A stretch of DNA of 32,397 nt from Clostridiales bacterium (lineage in GTDB: Bacteria; Bacillota; Clostridia; Lachnospirales; Anaerotignaceae). Below, piece by piece: positions 8,754-17,888 of the stretch (position 1 is the stretch's first letter; each line of letters begins with the position of its first letter). The notes below the pieces were generated by a model. The model ran no database searches. It had not been told where the DNA came from and worked only from the letters and a program-made list of their open reading frames with translations. A program made the translations under genes and the position numbers. The DNA lies in the NCBI GenBank assembly GCA_019423725.1, contig JAHZAW010000058.1:1-32397 (forward strand). Reading direction: 5' to 3'.

Positions 8754-8804
8754 TTTTTACCTCTTTATCGGTCTGCATCAATACCTTATAACCTGTAGAA
8801 TATA

Positions 8805-10784
8805 TTAGGATATGTCCGCAAGGTCAAGGTATTTGTAACCGTCACTTTCAATAAACTCTTTTCGTCCCTTGAGATTTTCCCCAAGAAGGAGCTCAAATTT
8901 GTCCTTGGTAAGCTCTGCGATGTCCGGAGTTACCATGATGAGCCTGCGGGTCTTGGGATTCATGGTGGTCTCCCACATCATTTCCGGCTGGTTTTCACCA
9001 AGTCCCTTTGAACGCTGTATTTTGTACTTACCCTTTATTTTTGAAAGTATCTTTGCTTTTTCGTTTTCAGAATAGGCAAAATAAGTGTCTTTGCCGGCGT
9101 TTATCTCATAAAGAGGTGACTCGGCGATAAATACCTTCCTTTCTGAAATGAGGGTAGGGACCAGCCTGTAGAGCATGGTGAGAACCAGGGTCCTTATCTG
9201 ATAGCCGTCCACATCGGCATCGGTGCAGATTATTATTTTGTTCCACTTAAGCTGGTTTATATCAAATGAATTTATATTTGAGCTGTGTTTGCTCTTTATT
9301 TCTACTCCACATCCAAGGACCTTGAGCAGGTCTGTGATTATATCGTTTTTAAATATTTTTTCATAATCAGACTTAAGACAGTTCAGTATCTTTCCTCTGA
9401 TGGGGATAATAGCCTGAAATTCAGCGTCCCTTCCAAGTTTACAGGAACCAAGGGCCGAATCACCCTCGACTATATAAAGCTCTCTGCGGCTTATATCCTT
9501 TGTCCTGCAGTTCACGAACTTATCGACACGGTTATTCATATCGATATTTCCTGTGAGCTTTTTCCTTATGTTCACACGGGTATTTTCAGCGGTCTCACGG
9601 CTCCTTTTATTAACAAGGACCTGATTGGCTATTTTATCCGCTTCCATCTTATTTTCGATGAAATATATTTCAAGCTGCTGTTTAAGGAAGTCTGTCATGG
9701 CTTCCTGTATGAACTTATTGGTTATGGATTTTTTAGTCTGGTTTTCGTAGCTCGTTATGGTCGAAAATGAATTTATAACGATTATAAGGCTGTCTTCAAC
9801 ATCACTGAATGTTATCTTTTTTTCGTTCTTTTTATAAAGAGCGTTGTTTTTGATGTATTTATCTATGGCGGTAACAAATGCGCTCCTTACAGCCTTATCC
9901 GGAGAACCACCATGCTCAAGATATGAGCTGTTGTGATAGTACTGCAGGGAATTGATTTCATTGTTGAAACAGAAGGCTGCCTCAAATTTGAGTTTATATT
10001 CCGGCTTGTCCTCACGATCCCTGCCGCGGGTCTCATTTTCCAGATAACATATATCCGTAAATCCTTTGCCGTCATTTAATTCCTTTATATAATCCCTGAT
10101 GCCGTTCTCATATACAAATGATTCAGTTTCTCCAGTTTCCTCATCGAAATACTCAAAGGTCAGCCCGGCATTTACTATGGCCTGGCGCTTAAGCACATCC
10201 TTGAAATATTCTGAGGGTATGTTTATATCAGTAAATACATCGGTATCCGGACGCCATTTTATGTCCGTACCAGTTATTTTGGAAGTTGTTTCTTCTTTTA
10301 TAAGGCCGGATATGTTTTCGCCTTTTTCAAAATGCAGTGTATATTTATAGCCGTCACGGTATATGACAGCATCCATATATTCCGATGAATACTGGGTAGC
10401 GCAAGTTCCAAGACCGTTAAGTCCAAGGCTGAACTCATAGTTTTCACCGGAATTATTGTTATATTTTCCTCCGGCATAAAGCTCACAGAATACCAGTTCC
10501 CAGTTATATCTTTCCTCTTTGGCGTTATAGTCAACGGGTATGCCTCGGCCATAGTCCCTTATCCTTACGGAGCGGTCCTTATATCTGTATACTTCGATCT
10601 TTTTGCCGAAACCTTCCCTTGCTTCATCGATGGAGTTGCTCAATATCTCAAAAACCGTATGTTCACAGCCCTCAAGACCGTCGGAACCAAAAATAACGCT
10701 TGGTCTAAGACGTACTCTGTCAGCACCCTTTAGTGATGATATGCTTTCGTCATTATATTGTTTTTTTGAATTTCCGTTAACCAT
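8805..10784 (-). CDS. parE: Topoisomerase IV subunit B-like (ParE/GyrB family)
   Basis: This 659-residue protein is the ATPase and TOPRIM subunit of the type IIA topoisomerase. The GHKL ATPase shows catalytic Glu46 and Asn50 in FEILSNSIDEA, Asp77 in RDYGRGIPVD and the ATP lid LGLNGLGTCATQYSS (120-134). These are recognisable but divergent from the usual DNGRGIP and GLHGVG patterns. The TOPRIM part has IVEGDSALGS with Glu440, IPIRGKILN, and TDADVDGYQIRTL with Asp522 and Asp524. It ends with RSKGLGENQPEMMWETTMNP. The start has an AGGTG site close upstream. It is the first gene of a two-gene minus-strand operon with the A subunit. Length and the lack of a GyrB-specific insertion fit ParE. Confidence 0.88.
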   Translation of the reverse strand: MVNGNSKKQYNDESISSLKGADRVRLRPSVIFGSDGLEGCEHTVFEILSNSIDEAREGFGKKIEVYRYKDRSVRIRDYGRGIPVDYNAKEERYNWELVFCELYAGGKYNNNSGENYEFSLGLNGLGTCATQYSSEYMDAVIYRDGYKYTLHFEKGENISGLIKEETTSKITGTDIKWRPDTDVFTDINIPSEYFKDVLKRQAIVNAGLTFEYFDEETGETESFVYENGIRDYIKELNDGKGFTDICYLENETRGRDREDKPEYKLKFEAAFCFNNEINSLQYYHNSSYLEHGGSPDKAVRSAFVTAIDKYIKNNALYKKNEKKITFSDVEDSLIIVINSFSTITSYENQTKKSITNKFIQEAMTDFLKQQLEIYFIENKMEADKIANQVLVNKRSRETAENTRVNIRKKLTGNIDMNNRVDKFVNCRTKDISRRELYIVEGDSALGSCKLGRDAEFQAIIPIRGKILNCLKSDYEKIFKNDIITDLLKVLGCGVEIKSKHSSNINSFDINQLKWNKIIICTDADVDGYQIRTLVLTMLYRLVPTLISERKVFIAESPLYEINAGKDTYFAYSENEKAKILSKIKGKYKIQRSKGLGENQPEMMWETTMNPKTRRLIMVTPDIAELTKDKFELLLGENLKGRKEFIESDGYKYLDLADIS

Positions 10785-10944
10785 ATATACACCTGCTAAA
10801 ATTTTTCTACATATTAATAATCAAAATCATAACTCTTTAATCATAAATGAAATTTTTGGCTTTGTCAAGGATATACGAATATATGTTTGCTGTTTTGGAC
10901 GGTTTATGTCTACTTATGACTTGTTTTACAAGATAATGGGTATA

Positions 10945-10973
10945 TTGTTTAATGATTTTTTGTGTGTTATAAT
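10945..10973 (+). promoter_or_regulatory. Sigma-A-type promoter of the DUF362 gene
   Basis: TTGTTT (10945-10950) and TATAAT (10968-10973) are separated by 17 bases. The predicted start leaves a leader of about 25 bases that carries the AGGAGA site before the ATG at 11007. Confidence 0.75.
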
Positions 10974-11006
10974 AATAGAACAATATTAAACAGGAGAGAT
11001 AAAAGA

Positions 11007-12113
11007 ATGGAAAAATCAAAAGTATATTTCACTGACTTCAGAGCTAAACCAGGAATGAATCTCTTGAAAAAACTTGATAAACTCATAAGAGAAGCCGGAA
11101 TTGAAAAAATAGACTTCAAAAATAAGTTTGTCGCAATTAAGATTCATTTCGGTGAACCTGGCAACCTTGCGTTTTTAAGACCTAATTATGCAAAGGTAGT
11201 TGCAGATATCGTTAAGGAGCTGGGCGGATATCCCTTCCTTACTGACTGCAATACCCTTTATGTTGGAAGACGTAAAAATGCCCTTGAACATATTGATGCT
11301 GCCTATGAAAACGGTTTTACACCTTTTTCAACAGGATGCAACGTTATTATTGCCGATGGCATCAAAGGCCTCAGCGAGGAATATGTTCCCGTAAGAAACG
11401 GAGAACTCTGCGAAAAGGCCATAATCGGAAAAGAGATAATGGAAGCTGATATAGTTATTTCACTTACTCACTTCAAGGGACATGAAATGACAGGATTTGG
11501 CGGCACACTTAAAAATATCGGTATGGGAAGCGGCTCCCGTGCAGGAAAGATGGATATGCACTCATCCAGCGGCCCCAGAGTTAACACTGATGTATGCGTA
11601 GGCTGTGGATCATGTAAGAAAAACTGTGCCCATGACGCCATTACAATAGTTGATAAAAAGGCTGTTATCGACAAGGACAAATGTGCCGGTTGCGGAAGAT
11701 GTATCGGAGCCTGTCCATTTGATGCCATGGCATCAGTTGACGACAACTCAAGCGAGATATTAAATAAGAAGATCGCAGAGTACTCCATGGCTGTACTTGA
11801 CGGCAGACCCAACTTCCATATAAGCATCGTAAACAATGTATCACCTTTCTGTGACTGTCATTCAGAAAATGATGTTCCCATCGTTCCTGATGTAGGTATG
11901 TTCGCTTCATTTGACCCTGTTGCCATTGATGTTGCCTGTGCCGACGCTGTAAATGCACAGCCCATTATGCCTAACAGTGTCCTTGCTGACAGAGAGCACT
12001 GCCACCACGACCATTTCACAGATACACATCCTGTAACAGACTGGAAATTCTGTGTTGACCATGCTGAAAAGATCGGTTTAGGCTCAAAGGAATATGAACT
12101 TATTAAAATTTGA
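11007..12113 (+). CDS. DUF362 domain protein with two [4Fe-4S] ferredoxin motifs
   Basis: A 368-residue cytoplasmic iron-sulfur protein. The DUF362 part spans about 1-185 (KIHFGEPGNLAFLRPNYA, ITLTHFKGHEMTGFGGTLKN-like segment near 150) and resumes after the clusters. Two CxxCxxCxxxC motifs bind [4Fe-4S]: Cys197, 200, 203, 207 and Cys226, 229, 232, 236. The second is followed by Pro as in ferredoxins; the first by Ala. The frame is open upstream to 10962, but the promoter's -10 lies inside that extension and AGGAGA sits 8-10 bases before 11007, so 11007 is the start. The biochemical role of this widespread anaerobe family is not established. Electron transfer is inferred from the clusters. It is a single-gene unit with its own promoter and terminator. 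Confidence 0.85.
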   Translation: MEKSKVYFTDFRAKPGMNLLKKLDKLIREAGIEKIDFKNKFVAIKIHFGEPGNLAFLRPNYAKVVADIVKELGGYPFLTDCNTLYVGRRKNALEHIDAAYENGFTPFSTGCNVIIADGIKGLSEEYVPVRNGELCEKAIIGKEIMEADIVISLTHFKGHEMTGFGGTLKNIGMGSGSRAGKMDMHSSSGPRVNTDVCVGCGSCKKNCAHDAITIVDKKAVIDKDKCAGCGRCIGACPFDAMASVDDNSSEILNKKIAEYSMAVLDGRPNFHISIVNNVSPFCDCHSENDVPIVPDVGMFASFDPVAIDVACADAVNAQPIMPNSVLADREHCHHDHFTDTHPVTDWKFCVDHAEKIGLGSKEYELIKI

Positions 12114-12120
12114 TTGAATT

Positions 12121-12157
12121 AAAAAAGAGGGATCGAATGATCCCTCTTTTTTTATTT
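12121..12157. terminator. Bidirectional intrinsic terminator
   Basis: The stem AAAAAAGAGGGATC / GATCCCTCTTTTTT has a GAAT loop. It is shared by the convergent DUF362 gene and the secreted-protein gene. A and T flanks give a U-tract on either strand. Confidence 0.9.
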
Positions 12158-12162
12158 TTATT

Positions 12163-13188
12163 TTACTGATAGAGCCATCCTATATTGGGAAATCCCTTGG
12201 ATATGCTTACAAAGGGCAGACCGGGTTTTCCGCTGAATACCTCTCCGGTATATTTATTTACCATAAGGGGCAGACCTTCAAATCCCTTGAGGTGGTAAAC
12301 ATAATATCTGCCCATATCGCCTATATATTTGATATCAGCAGGGTCATAGTCAGGATCTATGTCACTGAATGTCCTGCCTGTTTCCGTTAAGTAGCTTTTT
12401 ACATATTCGTAGGTTTCCTTTGAAAGTCCAATGAGTGTTTCAAGGCCTTCTTCTACGGTATATACCTTTTCATGGTCAGAGGGCATTTCGACTATGACAA
12501 TATTGACCGCCGCATCATACTTGCCTTTGCTGCCATCTCCAAAGGTTTTTACAAAGTCTGAAACATATTCAACGCTTCCGCCAAGGACTTCTATTACCTG
12601 CCTTAATGGAACATATATGTCCTCATCTTTGCCATTATAGTTATACAGTGAGGTATATAATATATCATTATCCATTCTTATGCCATTTACAGTGATGGAA
12701 CGTGAGTTATTATTTATCTCTAAAGTATTTTCTCCGATCTTAAATGTAAATATATTATCCTTATTAGTGGCTGAGCTGGAATCGCCGCCTATAAGCTCAT
12801 AGAGTTTATCAACTGAAATGTATACGGTGCCATTTGATGTGAGAAGTCCGGGTGAGGGGACAAAACCTCCATTAACCATAAGGGCATAAATACTGCCGTT
12901 TACTGATTTTTCGTAAAATGTTACTGGCTGATTTTCTCCAGGACCGTATATATTAATATTGTAAAGCCCGTCAAAATCTGTAAGATACACCTGCATATCA
13001 GCGTTATTTTCTGCATAGGCAGCTGCCTTGACTTCAGAAGGTACTGATGTTTCTGCTGATACAGCTGTTTCTGATACTGACGAAACTGCTGTATTCCCTG
13101 TATACGCTGTATCTGCTCCGAATGCAGTGAATATCATGGAAGATGTAAGCAGAAGGGCAGTTATGACCGTAAATTTCTTTTTTAACAT
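12163..13188 (-). CDS. Secreted protein with copper-amine-oxidase-like stalk domain
   Basis: A 341-residue exported protein. It has a clear signal peptide (MLKKK, a hydrophobic stretch 7-23, likely cleavage near residue 24-25 at FGA), followed by a Ser/Thr/Ala/Val-rich linker to about residue 60. Residues about 115-225 look like the copper amine oxidase N-terminal-like domain common in clostridial exported proteins: VYISVDKLYELIGG, TLEINNNSRSITVNG, YVPLRQVIEVLGGSVEY. No oxidase catalytic domain is present, and that domain name does not imply copper binding here. The C-terminal 100 residues are unrecognised. AAAGGAG precedes the ATG. It lies downstream of another small secreted-protein gene on the same strand. 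The function is unknown; a cell-surface or binding role is a guess. Confidence 0.75.
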   Translation of the reverse strand: MLKKKFTVITALLLTSSMIFTAFGADTAYTGNTAVSSVSETAVSAETSVPSEVKAAAYAENNADMQVYLTDFDGLYNINIYGPGENQPVTFYEKSVNGSIYALMVNGGFVPSPGLLTSNGTVYISVDKLYELIGGDSSSATNKDNIFTFKIGENTLEINNNSRSITVNGIRMDNDILYTSLYNYNGKDEDIYVPLRQVIEVLGGSVEYVSDFVKTFGDGSKGKYDAAVNIVIVEMPSDHEKVYTVEEGLETLIGLSKETYEYVKSYLTETGRTFSDIDPDYDPADIKYIGDMGRYYVYHLKGFEGLPLMVNKYTGEVFSGKPGLPFVSISKGFPNIGWLYQ

Positions 13189-13220
13189 GAAATCACTCCT
13201 TTCAATATCCGTTAATAAAT

Positions 13221-13260
13221 AAGCACGGCCAAAGATCTATATACCTTTGAAGCCGTGCTT
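13221..13260 (-). terminator. Hairpin terminator of the 237-residue secreted protein gene
   Basis: The arms AAGCACGGC / GCCGTGCTT enclose a secondary AAAG / CTTT pairing. It lies 13 bases beyond the minus-strand stop at 13274. The T tail on the minus strand is interrupted, so read-through into the next gene is plausible. Confidence 0.6.
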
Positions 13261-13273
13261 TATATGCGCCGTC

Positions 13274-13987
13274 TTATTTTACAAGTTCAAATTTCACAGC
13301 GTCTGTATTAAAAGTATTCTTTATTAAAGTATTGAGTTCATCAGCTGAGGAAACGGCTGCAAGTTCTTCTGATTTTACAAAGCCTGCGGATATGCTTACG
13401 ACATTTTTTTCCTGGGGCATATATGAAACTATTGCTGAGTAACCGTTGTCATATACGAATATGTATAACTGGCTTTCATCAACTCCTTCAATATATGATG
13501 CTGTGCTGGCTGAAACAAGGGTCAAAGCCGCAATGGATTCAACTCCATCCTTAGCGTTGAGCTGTGAGGGAATGGAAGCAAGGAGCCTGTCATCTATGAG
13601 AGATCTTATGTCCTCATCAAACATATCTATGGGTGCTCCCATGGCTGCTGGAACTGTTCCTTCAGGAACGGCTGCTTTATATACTGCCTTAGGTGTTGTA
13701 TAGTCGCCTGCAGCGATTTCATCTAAAATAGTTTTAAAGTCCTGCTGTGCTGAAACGGAGTCTATGTATTCCTTTGATTCAGCGAGCTTATCCATCTTTG
13801 AGATAAGATCAAGTCCTTTAGCGGCAAGGGGGTCCTTTGTATAATCTATAACCTTTGTGTTATCTGTAATTATAACGGCATGGTCACTGGCAGGAGCCTT
13901 TTCGCTGTTGTCCTGAAGTTTAAATCCTGTTGAGAATACTGAAAGTGCTAGTGCTGAACATAAAGTAAGTGCTAAAAATTTCTTCAT
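13274..13987 (-). CDS. Secreted protein of unknown function
   Basis: A 237-residue exported protein that I do not recognise. The start at 13987 is chosen because GGGAGG lies 6-7 bases upstream; an in-frame ATG at 14002 overlaps that site. The signal peptide is MKKFLALTLCSALALSVFST. The Cys at residue 10 is too early for a convincing lipobox, so type I cleavage is more likely. The mature part is acidic, Ala/Ser-rich and soluble, with no transmembrane segment, repeats or metal motif. A QLYIFVYDNGYSAIVSYMPQ segment near 180 suggests a small alpha/beta fold. It precedes the gene for the stalk-domain secreted protein and may be transcribed with it. Confidence 0.7.
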   Translation of the reverse strand: MKKFLALTLCSALALSVFSTGFKLQDNSEKAPASDHAVIITDNTKVIDYTKDPLAAKGLDLISKMDKLAESKEYIDSVSAQQDFKTILDEIAAGDYTTPKAVYKAAVPEGTVPAAMGAPIDMFDEDIRSLIDDRLLASIPSQLNAKDGVESIAALTLVSASTASYIEGVDESQLYIFVYDNGYSAIVSYMPQEKNVVSISAGFVKSEELAAVSSADELNTLIKNTFNTDAVKFELVK

Positions 13988-14017
13988 AGAAATACCTCCC
14001 ATATAATTTATAAATTA

Positions 14018-14026
14018 AGTATAGCA
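14018..14026 (-). promoter_or_regulatory. Candidate extended -10 promoter
   Basis: On the minus strand TGCTATACT fits an extended -10 (TG-N-TATACT), about 30 bases before the start of the 237-residue secreted protein. No good -35 is present. The rest of 14030-14160 shows nothing I can name. Confidence 0.4.
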
Positions 14027-14161
14027 TATTTTTTAATTTAATGGTGAAAACATAAAAAATTCATAAATTTTTAAGAATTTAATGTATAAATATATGTACT
14101 TTTACCTGTTGGAGAATATACAGGGATGAATGGGAAGGGGAGGGGATGATATAAAAGCAAT

Positions 14162-14194
14162 AAAAAAGGGAAGTCTGATAAATCAGACTTCCCT
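14162..14194 (-). terminator. Intrinsic terminator of the PFOR gene
   Basis: The perfect 12-bp stem AGGGAAGTCTGA / TCAGACTTCCCT with a 4-base loop is followed on the minus strand by six T. It lies 45 bases after the stop at 14239. Confidence 0.92.
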
Positions 14195-14238
14195 AAATAT
14201 ATCCTTATAGGTTTTAAAGGAACCTTTAAGCTTAGAGA

Positions 14239-17200
14239 TTACTCACCAGCAAGTCTCTTGTAGCTTTCAAGTCTTTCCTTAGCATACTGCTCTGTCTTAT
14301 CAAAGAGTTCCTGAGCGATTTCAGGGAATGTTCTCTGAAGTGAGCTGTAACGAACTTCGTTCTTGATGAATGCCTGGAAGTCGCCTGTAGGATCTTTAGA
14401 ATCAAGTGTGAAAGGATTCTTTCCTTCTTCTTTAAGAAGGGGATTGAATCTGTACATATGCCAGTATCCACACTCAACAGCTTTCTTGATCTCTGTCTGA
14501 GCACCGCTCATACCGCCCTTGATACCGTGGTTGATACAAGGAGCATATGCGATGATAAGTGAAGGTCCGGGATATGCTTCAGCTTCTTTAAGAGCCTTAA
14601 CAAGCTGTGCCTGGTTAGCACCCATAGCAACCTGTGCTACATATACATAACCATAGCTCATAGCCATCATACCGAGGTCTTTTTTCTTAACTCTCTTTCC
14701 GCTTGCAGCGAACTGAGCAACAGCGCCGGCAGGTGTTGATTTTGAAGCCTGTCCGCCTGTGTTAGAATATACCTCTGTATCGAATACGAATACGTTTACA
14801 TCTTCGCCAGAAGCGAGTACGTGGTCAACTCCGCCGTATCCGATATCGTATGCCCAGCCGTCTCCACCGAAGATCCACTGGCTCTTCTTAACGAGCTGGT
14901 CTTTGTTTTCAAGAACATAATCTATAATAGCCTTAGCTTCGCTGTTTTCTGTCTTGAAGCCTTCAAGTTTCTCAACGAGTTCAGCTGAAGCTGCTTTTGA
15001 CTCTTCGCCGAGGTTCATTGTTGCGATCCATTTATCGATTGCAGCAGCAAGCTCGTCGCAAGCCATAGGCTTAAGTGTTTCAAGTTTCTGTTTGATGCCT
15101 GCTCTCATCTGTTTTACAGCCATAGCCATACCAAGACCAAACTCAGCATTATCTTCGAAGAGTGAGTTGCTCCATGCGGGGCCTTTACCTTCTCTGTTTG
15201 TTGTGTAAGGTGATGTGGGAGCTGAGCCGCCCCAGATTGATGAGCATCCTGTAGCGTTTGCGATGTACATTCTGTCACCGAAAAGCTGTGTTATAAGTTT
15301 AGCGTAAGGTGTTTCACCACAGCCTGCGCAAGCTCCTGAGAACTCAAGTAAAGGCTGTTCGAACTGGCTGCCCTTAACTGAATCTTTACCCATGGGGTTA
15401 GGTTTAGCTGAAAGTGACATAGCGTACTCCCAGTTAGCAGCTTCTTTCTCCTGTGTAGCAAGAGGTTTCATTGTGATTGCTTTCTCTTTAGCAGGGCATA
15501 CGTTTACGCAGCTTCCGCATCCAAGACAGTCAAGAGCTGAAACCTGCATAGCGAACTTAAGACCTGCAAATGCAGCGCCACCCTTAGCATCTGTCATCTT
15601 GAAGCCAGCGGGAGCATTAGCAGCTTCCTCAGCGTTAAGAAGGAAAGGACGGATTGTTGCATGAGGGCAAACGTATGAACACTGGTTACACTGGATACAT
15701 TTTGTAGGATCCCATTCAGGTACGTTTACTGCAGCGCCTCTCTTCTCGTAAGCAGCTGTTCCAAGAGGTGTTGTACCATCTTCGATGCCTTTGAATGCGC
15801 TTACAGGAAGTGTGTCACCCTTACGAGTGTTAACAGCTGTAACGATTGTCTTAACATATTCAGGCTCGTCCTTAGCTGCGGGAGCTTCTGCATCAACAGC
15901 GTTAGCCCATTCAGCGGGAACTTTAACTTCTACGACACCTTCTACACCCTTATCAACAGCAGCGTAGTTCATGTTAAGGATATCGTCACCCTTCTTGCCG
16001 TATGATTTCTTGATTGCAGCCTTCATATATCCAACAGCGTCATCGATAGGGATGATGTTTGCAAGTTTGAAGAATGCAGCCTGAAGAACTGTGTTGATCC
16101 TGTTTCCAAGACCGATCTCAGCAGCGATGTCTGTACCATTGATGATATAGAACTTAATGTTGTGCTGAGCAAGATATCTCTTCATTGATGCAGGAAGGTT
16201 AGCATCAAGCTCTTCGGGAGCCCATTCTGTGTTAAGAAGGAATGTGCCGCCGTCTTTAAGGTCTGAAAGCATATCATACATATGTACATAAGACTGTTTG
16301 TGGCAAGCAACAAAGTCAGCCTTGTTTACAAGGTATGTTGAGCGGATAGGTTTGTCACCGAAACGAAGATGTGACTGTGTGATACCGCCTGATTTCTTTG
16401 AGTCATAGTCGAAATATGCCTGAGCATATTTGTCTGTATGGTCACCAATGATCTTGATGGAGTTTTTGTTAGCACCTACAGTACCGTCAGCACCAAGTCC
16501 CCAGAATTTGCACTGGATTGTTCCATCACCAGCTGTAACGTCAACGGGGTCACCGATCTCAAGTGAGTGGAATGTAACGTCATCAACGATACCAAGTGTG
16601 AAGTGGTTCTTGGGCTCAGCAGCTTTGAGGTTGTCATAAACTGCGATGATCTGAGCAGGTGTTGTATCCTTTGAACCTAAGCCGTAACGTCCTGCAACGA
16701 TAACAGGTCTGTCAGCCTTGTCAAAGAGTGCTGTACATACATCCTGGTATAAAGGCTCGCCCTGAGCACCGGGCTCTTTTGTTCTATCAAGAACAGCGAT
16801 CTTCTTGCAAGTCTTGGGGATTGCACCAAGGAAATGCTCTACTGAGAAAGGTCTGTAAAGATGAACCTTAACAAGACCAACCTTCTCGCCTTTAGCCATG
16901 AGGTAATCGATTGTTTCTTCAATTGTCTCGCATGCTGAACCCATAGCGATGATTACTCTGTCAGCATCGGGAGCGCCGTAGTAGTTGAATAACTGATAAT
17001 CTCTTCCTGTGATACGGCTGATTTCTTTCATATAGTCTTCGCAAACACCTACGATGTTTTCATAGTAAGGGTTGCAAGCTTCTCTTGCCTGGAAGAATAT
17101 ATCAGGGTTCTGAGCTGTACCTCTTAATACGGGGTGCTCAGGGTTAAGAGCTCTTCTTCTGAATGCATTAACTGCGTCCATATCGATGATTTTAGCAAGT

Positions 17201-17769
17201 TCATCATAATCGATGCACTCAACCTTCTGGATTTCGTGAGATGTACGGAAACCATCGAAGAAATGAAGGAAAGGAACTCTTCCTTTAATAGCTGAAAGAT
17301 GAGCAACACATGCTAAGTCCATAACTTCCTGAACGGAGTTAGAGCAGAGCATAGCGAAGCCTGTCTGACGGCAAGCCATAACGTCTGAGTGATCACCAAA
17401 GATTGAAAGAGCATGGCTTGCAAGAGCTCTGGCACTTACATGGAATACACCGGGGAGGAGTTCTCCGGCAATCTTGTACATATTGGGAATCATAAGAAGA
17501 AGTCCCTGGCTGGCTGTATATGTTGTTGTTAAAGCACCAGCTGCAAGTGAGCCGTGTACTGTACCTGCGGCACCTGCCTCTGACTGCATTTCAATAACCT
17601 TTACAGTCTGGCCGAAGAGGTTTTTCTTTCCGTTGGCAGCCCAGTCATCTGTGTGCTCTGCCATAGGAGATGACGGTGTGATGGGGAAAATACCCGCAAC
17701 TTCTGTAAACGCATATGAAGCGTAAGCAGCAGCCTCGTTACCGTCCATAGTTTTCATTACTTTAGACAT
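14239..17769 (-). CDS. nifJ: Pyruvate:ferredoxin (flavodoxin) oxidoreductase, single-chain
   Basis: This 1176-residue enzyme converts pyruvate and CoA to acetyl-CoA and CO2 with reduction of ferredoxin, the central step of anaerobic pyruvate use. Domains in order: pyruvate-binding pyrimidine domain (GIFPITPSSPMAEHTDDW near 20-37), CoA/domain II region, gamma-type domain (about 420-640), and a two-cluster ferredoxin domain with Cys691, 694, 697, 701 and Cys748, 751, 754, 758. The C-terminal TPP domain has CAGCGETPY, GCSSIWGGSAPTSPYT and GDGWAYDIGYGG (969-980), then NTGGQASKSTP. The length is normal for the single-chain form. The start at 17769 has AGGAGG 8 bases upstream; the in-frame extension to 17826 would cover the leader. 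Isoleucine is mostly ATC rather than the ATA common in neighbouring genes, which suggests high expression. It has its own promoter and terminator. Confidence 0.96.
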   Translation of the reverse strand: MSKVMKTMDGNEAAAYASYAFTEVAGIFPITPSSPMAEHTDDWAANGKKNLFGQTVKVIEMQSEAGAAGTVHGSLAAGALTTTYTASQGLLLMIPNMYKIAGELLPGVFHVSARALASHALSIFGDHSDVMACRQTGFAMLCSNSVQEVMDLACVAHLSAIKGRVPFLHFFDGFRTSHEIQKVECIDYDELAKIIDMDAVNAFRRRALNPEHPVLRGTAQNPDIFFQAREACNPYYENIVGVCEDYMKEISRITGRDYQLFNYYGAPDADRVIIAMGSACETIEETIDYLMAKGEKVGLVKVHLYRPFSVEHFLGAIPKTCKKIAVLDRTKEPGAQGEPLYQDVCTALFDKADRPVIVAGRYGLGSKDTTPAQIIAVYDNLKAAEPKNHFTLGIVDDVTFHSLEIGDPVDVTAGDGTIQCKFWGLGADGTVGANKNSIKIIGDHTDKYAQAYFDYDSKKSGGITQSHLRFGDKPIRSTYLVNKADFVACHKQSYVHMYDMLSDLKDGGTFLLNTEWAPEELDANLPASMKRYLAQHNIKFYIINGTDIAAEIGLGNRINTVLQAAFFKLANIIPIDDAVGYMKAAIKKSYGKKGDDILNMNYAAVDKGVEGVVEVKVPAEWANAVDAEAPAAKDEPEYVKTIVTAVNTRKGDTLPVSAFKGIEDGTTPLGTAAYEKRGAAVNVPEWDPTKCIQCNQCSYVCPHATIRPFLLNAEEAANAPAGFKMTDAKGGAAFAGLKFAMQVSALDCLGCGSCVNVCPAKEKAITMKPLATQEKEAANWEYAMSLSAKPNPMGKDSVKGSQFEQPLLEFSGACAGCGETPYAKLITQLFGDRMYIANATGCSSIWGGSAPTSPYTTNREGKGPAWSNSLFEDNAEFGLGMAMAVKQMRAGIKQKLETLKPMACDELAAAIDKWIATMNLGEESKAASAELVEKLEGFKTENSEAKAIIDYVLENKDQLVKKSQWIFGGDGWAYDIGYGGVDHVLASGEDVNVFVFDTEVYSNTGGQASKSTPAGAVAQFAASGKRVKKKDLGMMAMSYGYVYVAQVAMGANQAQLVKALKEAEAYPGPSLIIAYAPCINHGIKGGMSGAQTEIKKAVECGYWHMYRFNPLLKEEGKNPFTLDSKDPTGDFQAFIKNEVRYSSLQRTFPEIAQELFDKTEQYAKERLESYKRLAGE

Positions 17770-17815
17770 TTGCATATCCTCCTTAATTTTAACTACCATT
17801 GTAAGTTGATTAAAA

Positions 17816-17837
17816 TTGTTAAACAAATTTGTACAAA
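17816..17837. promoter_or_regulatory. Overlapping palindromes at the PFOR transcription start
   Basis: Three overlapping dyads lie here: TTGTTAAACAA (17816-17826), ACAAATTTGT (17823-17832) and TTTGTACAAA (17828-17837). They begin 3 bases after the -10 and cover the predicted start of transcription, where a repressor would act. AT-rich dyads arise by chance, so confidence is modest. Confidence 0.4.
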
Positions 17838-17840
17838 TAA

Positions 17841-17869
17841 ATTATAGCAAAGTAATCAATTCATATCAA
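17841..17869 (-). promoter_or_regulatory. Sigma-A-type promoter of the PFOR gene
   Basis: On the minus strand TTGATA (17864-17869) and TATAAT (17841-17846) are exactly 17 bases apart. Transcription would start near 17834, giving a leader of about 65 bases with AGGAGG before the ATG. This is one of the best promoter matches in the window. Confidence 0.8.
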
Positions 17870-17888
17870 CCTTGAAGGAAAATTTTTG

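Noticed and set aside
10962..11006. N-terminal extension of the DUF362 protein
   Set aside because: The -10 box of a near-consensus promoter lies inside it, and the AGGAGA site serves the ATG at 11007.
17770..17826. N-terminal extension of pyruvate:ferredoxin oxidoreductase
   Set aside because: It lies in the leader before AGGAGG, and family members begin at the equivalent of 17769.
17808..17837. Rex (redox) operator at the PFOR promoter
   Set aside because: The dyads resemble parts of TTGTTAANNNNTTAACAA but no 18-base match is present, so I only list them as palindromes.
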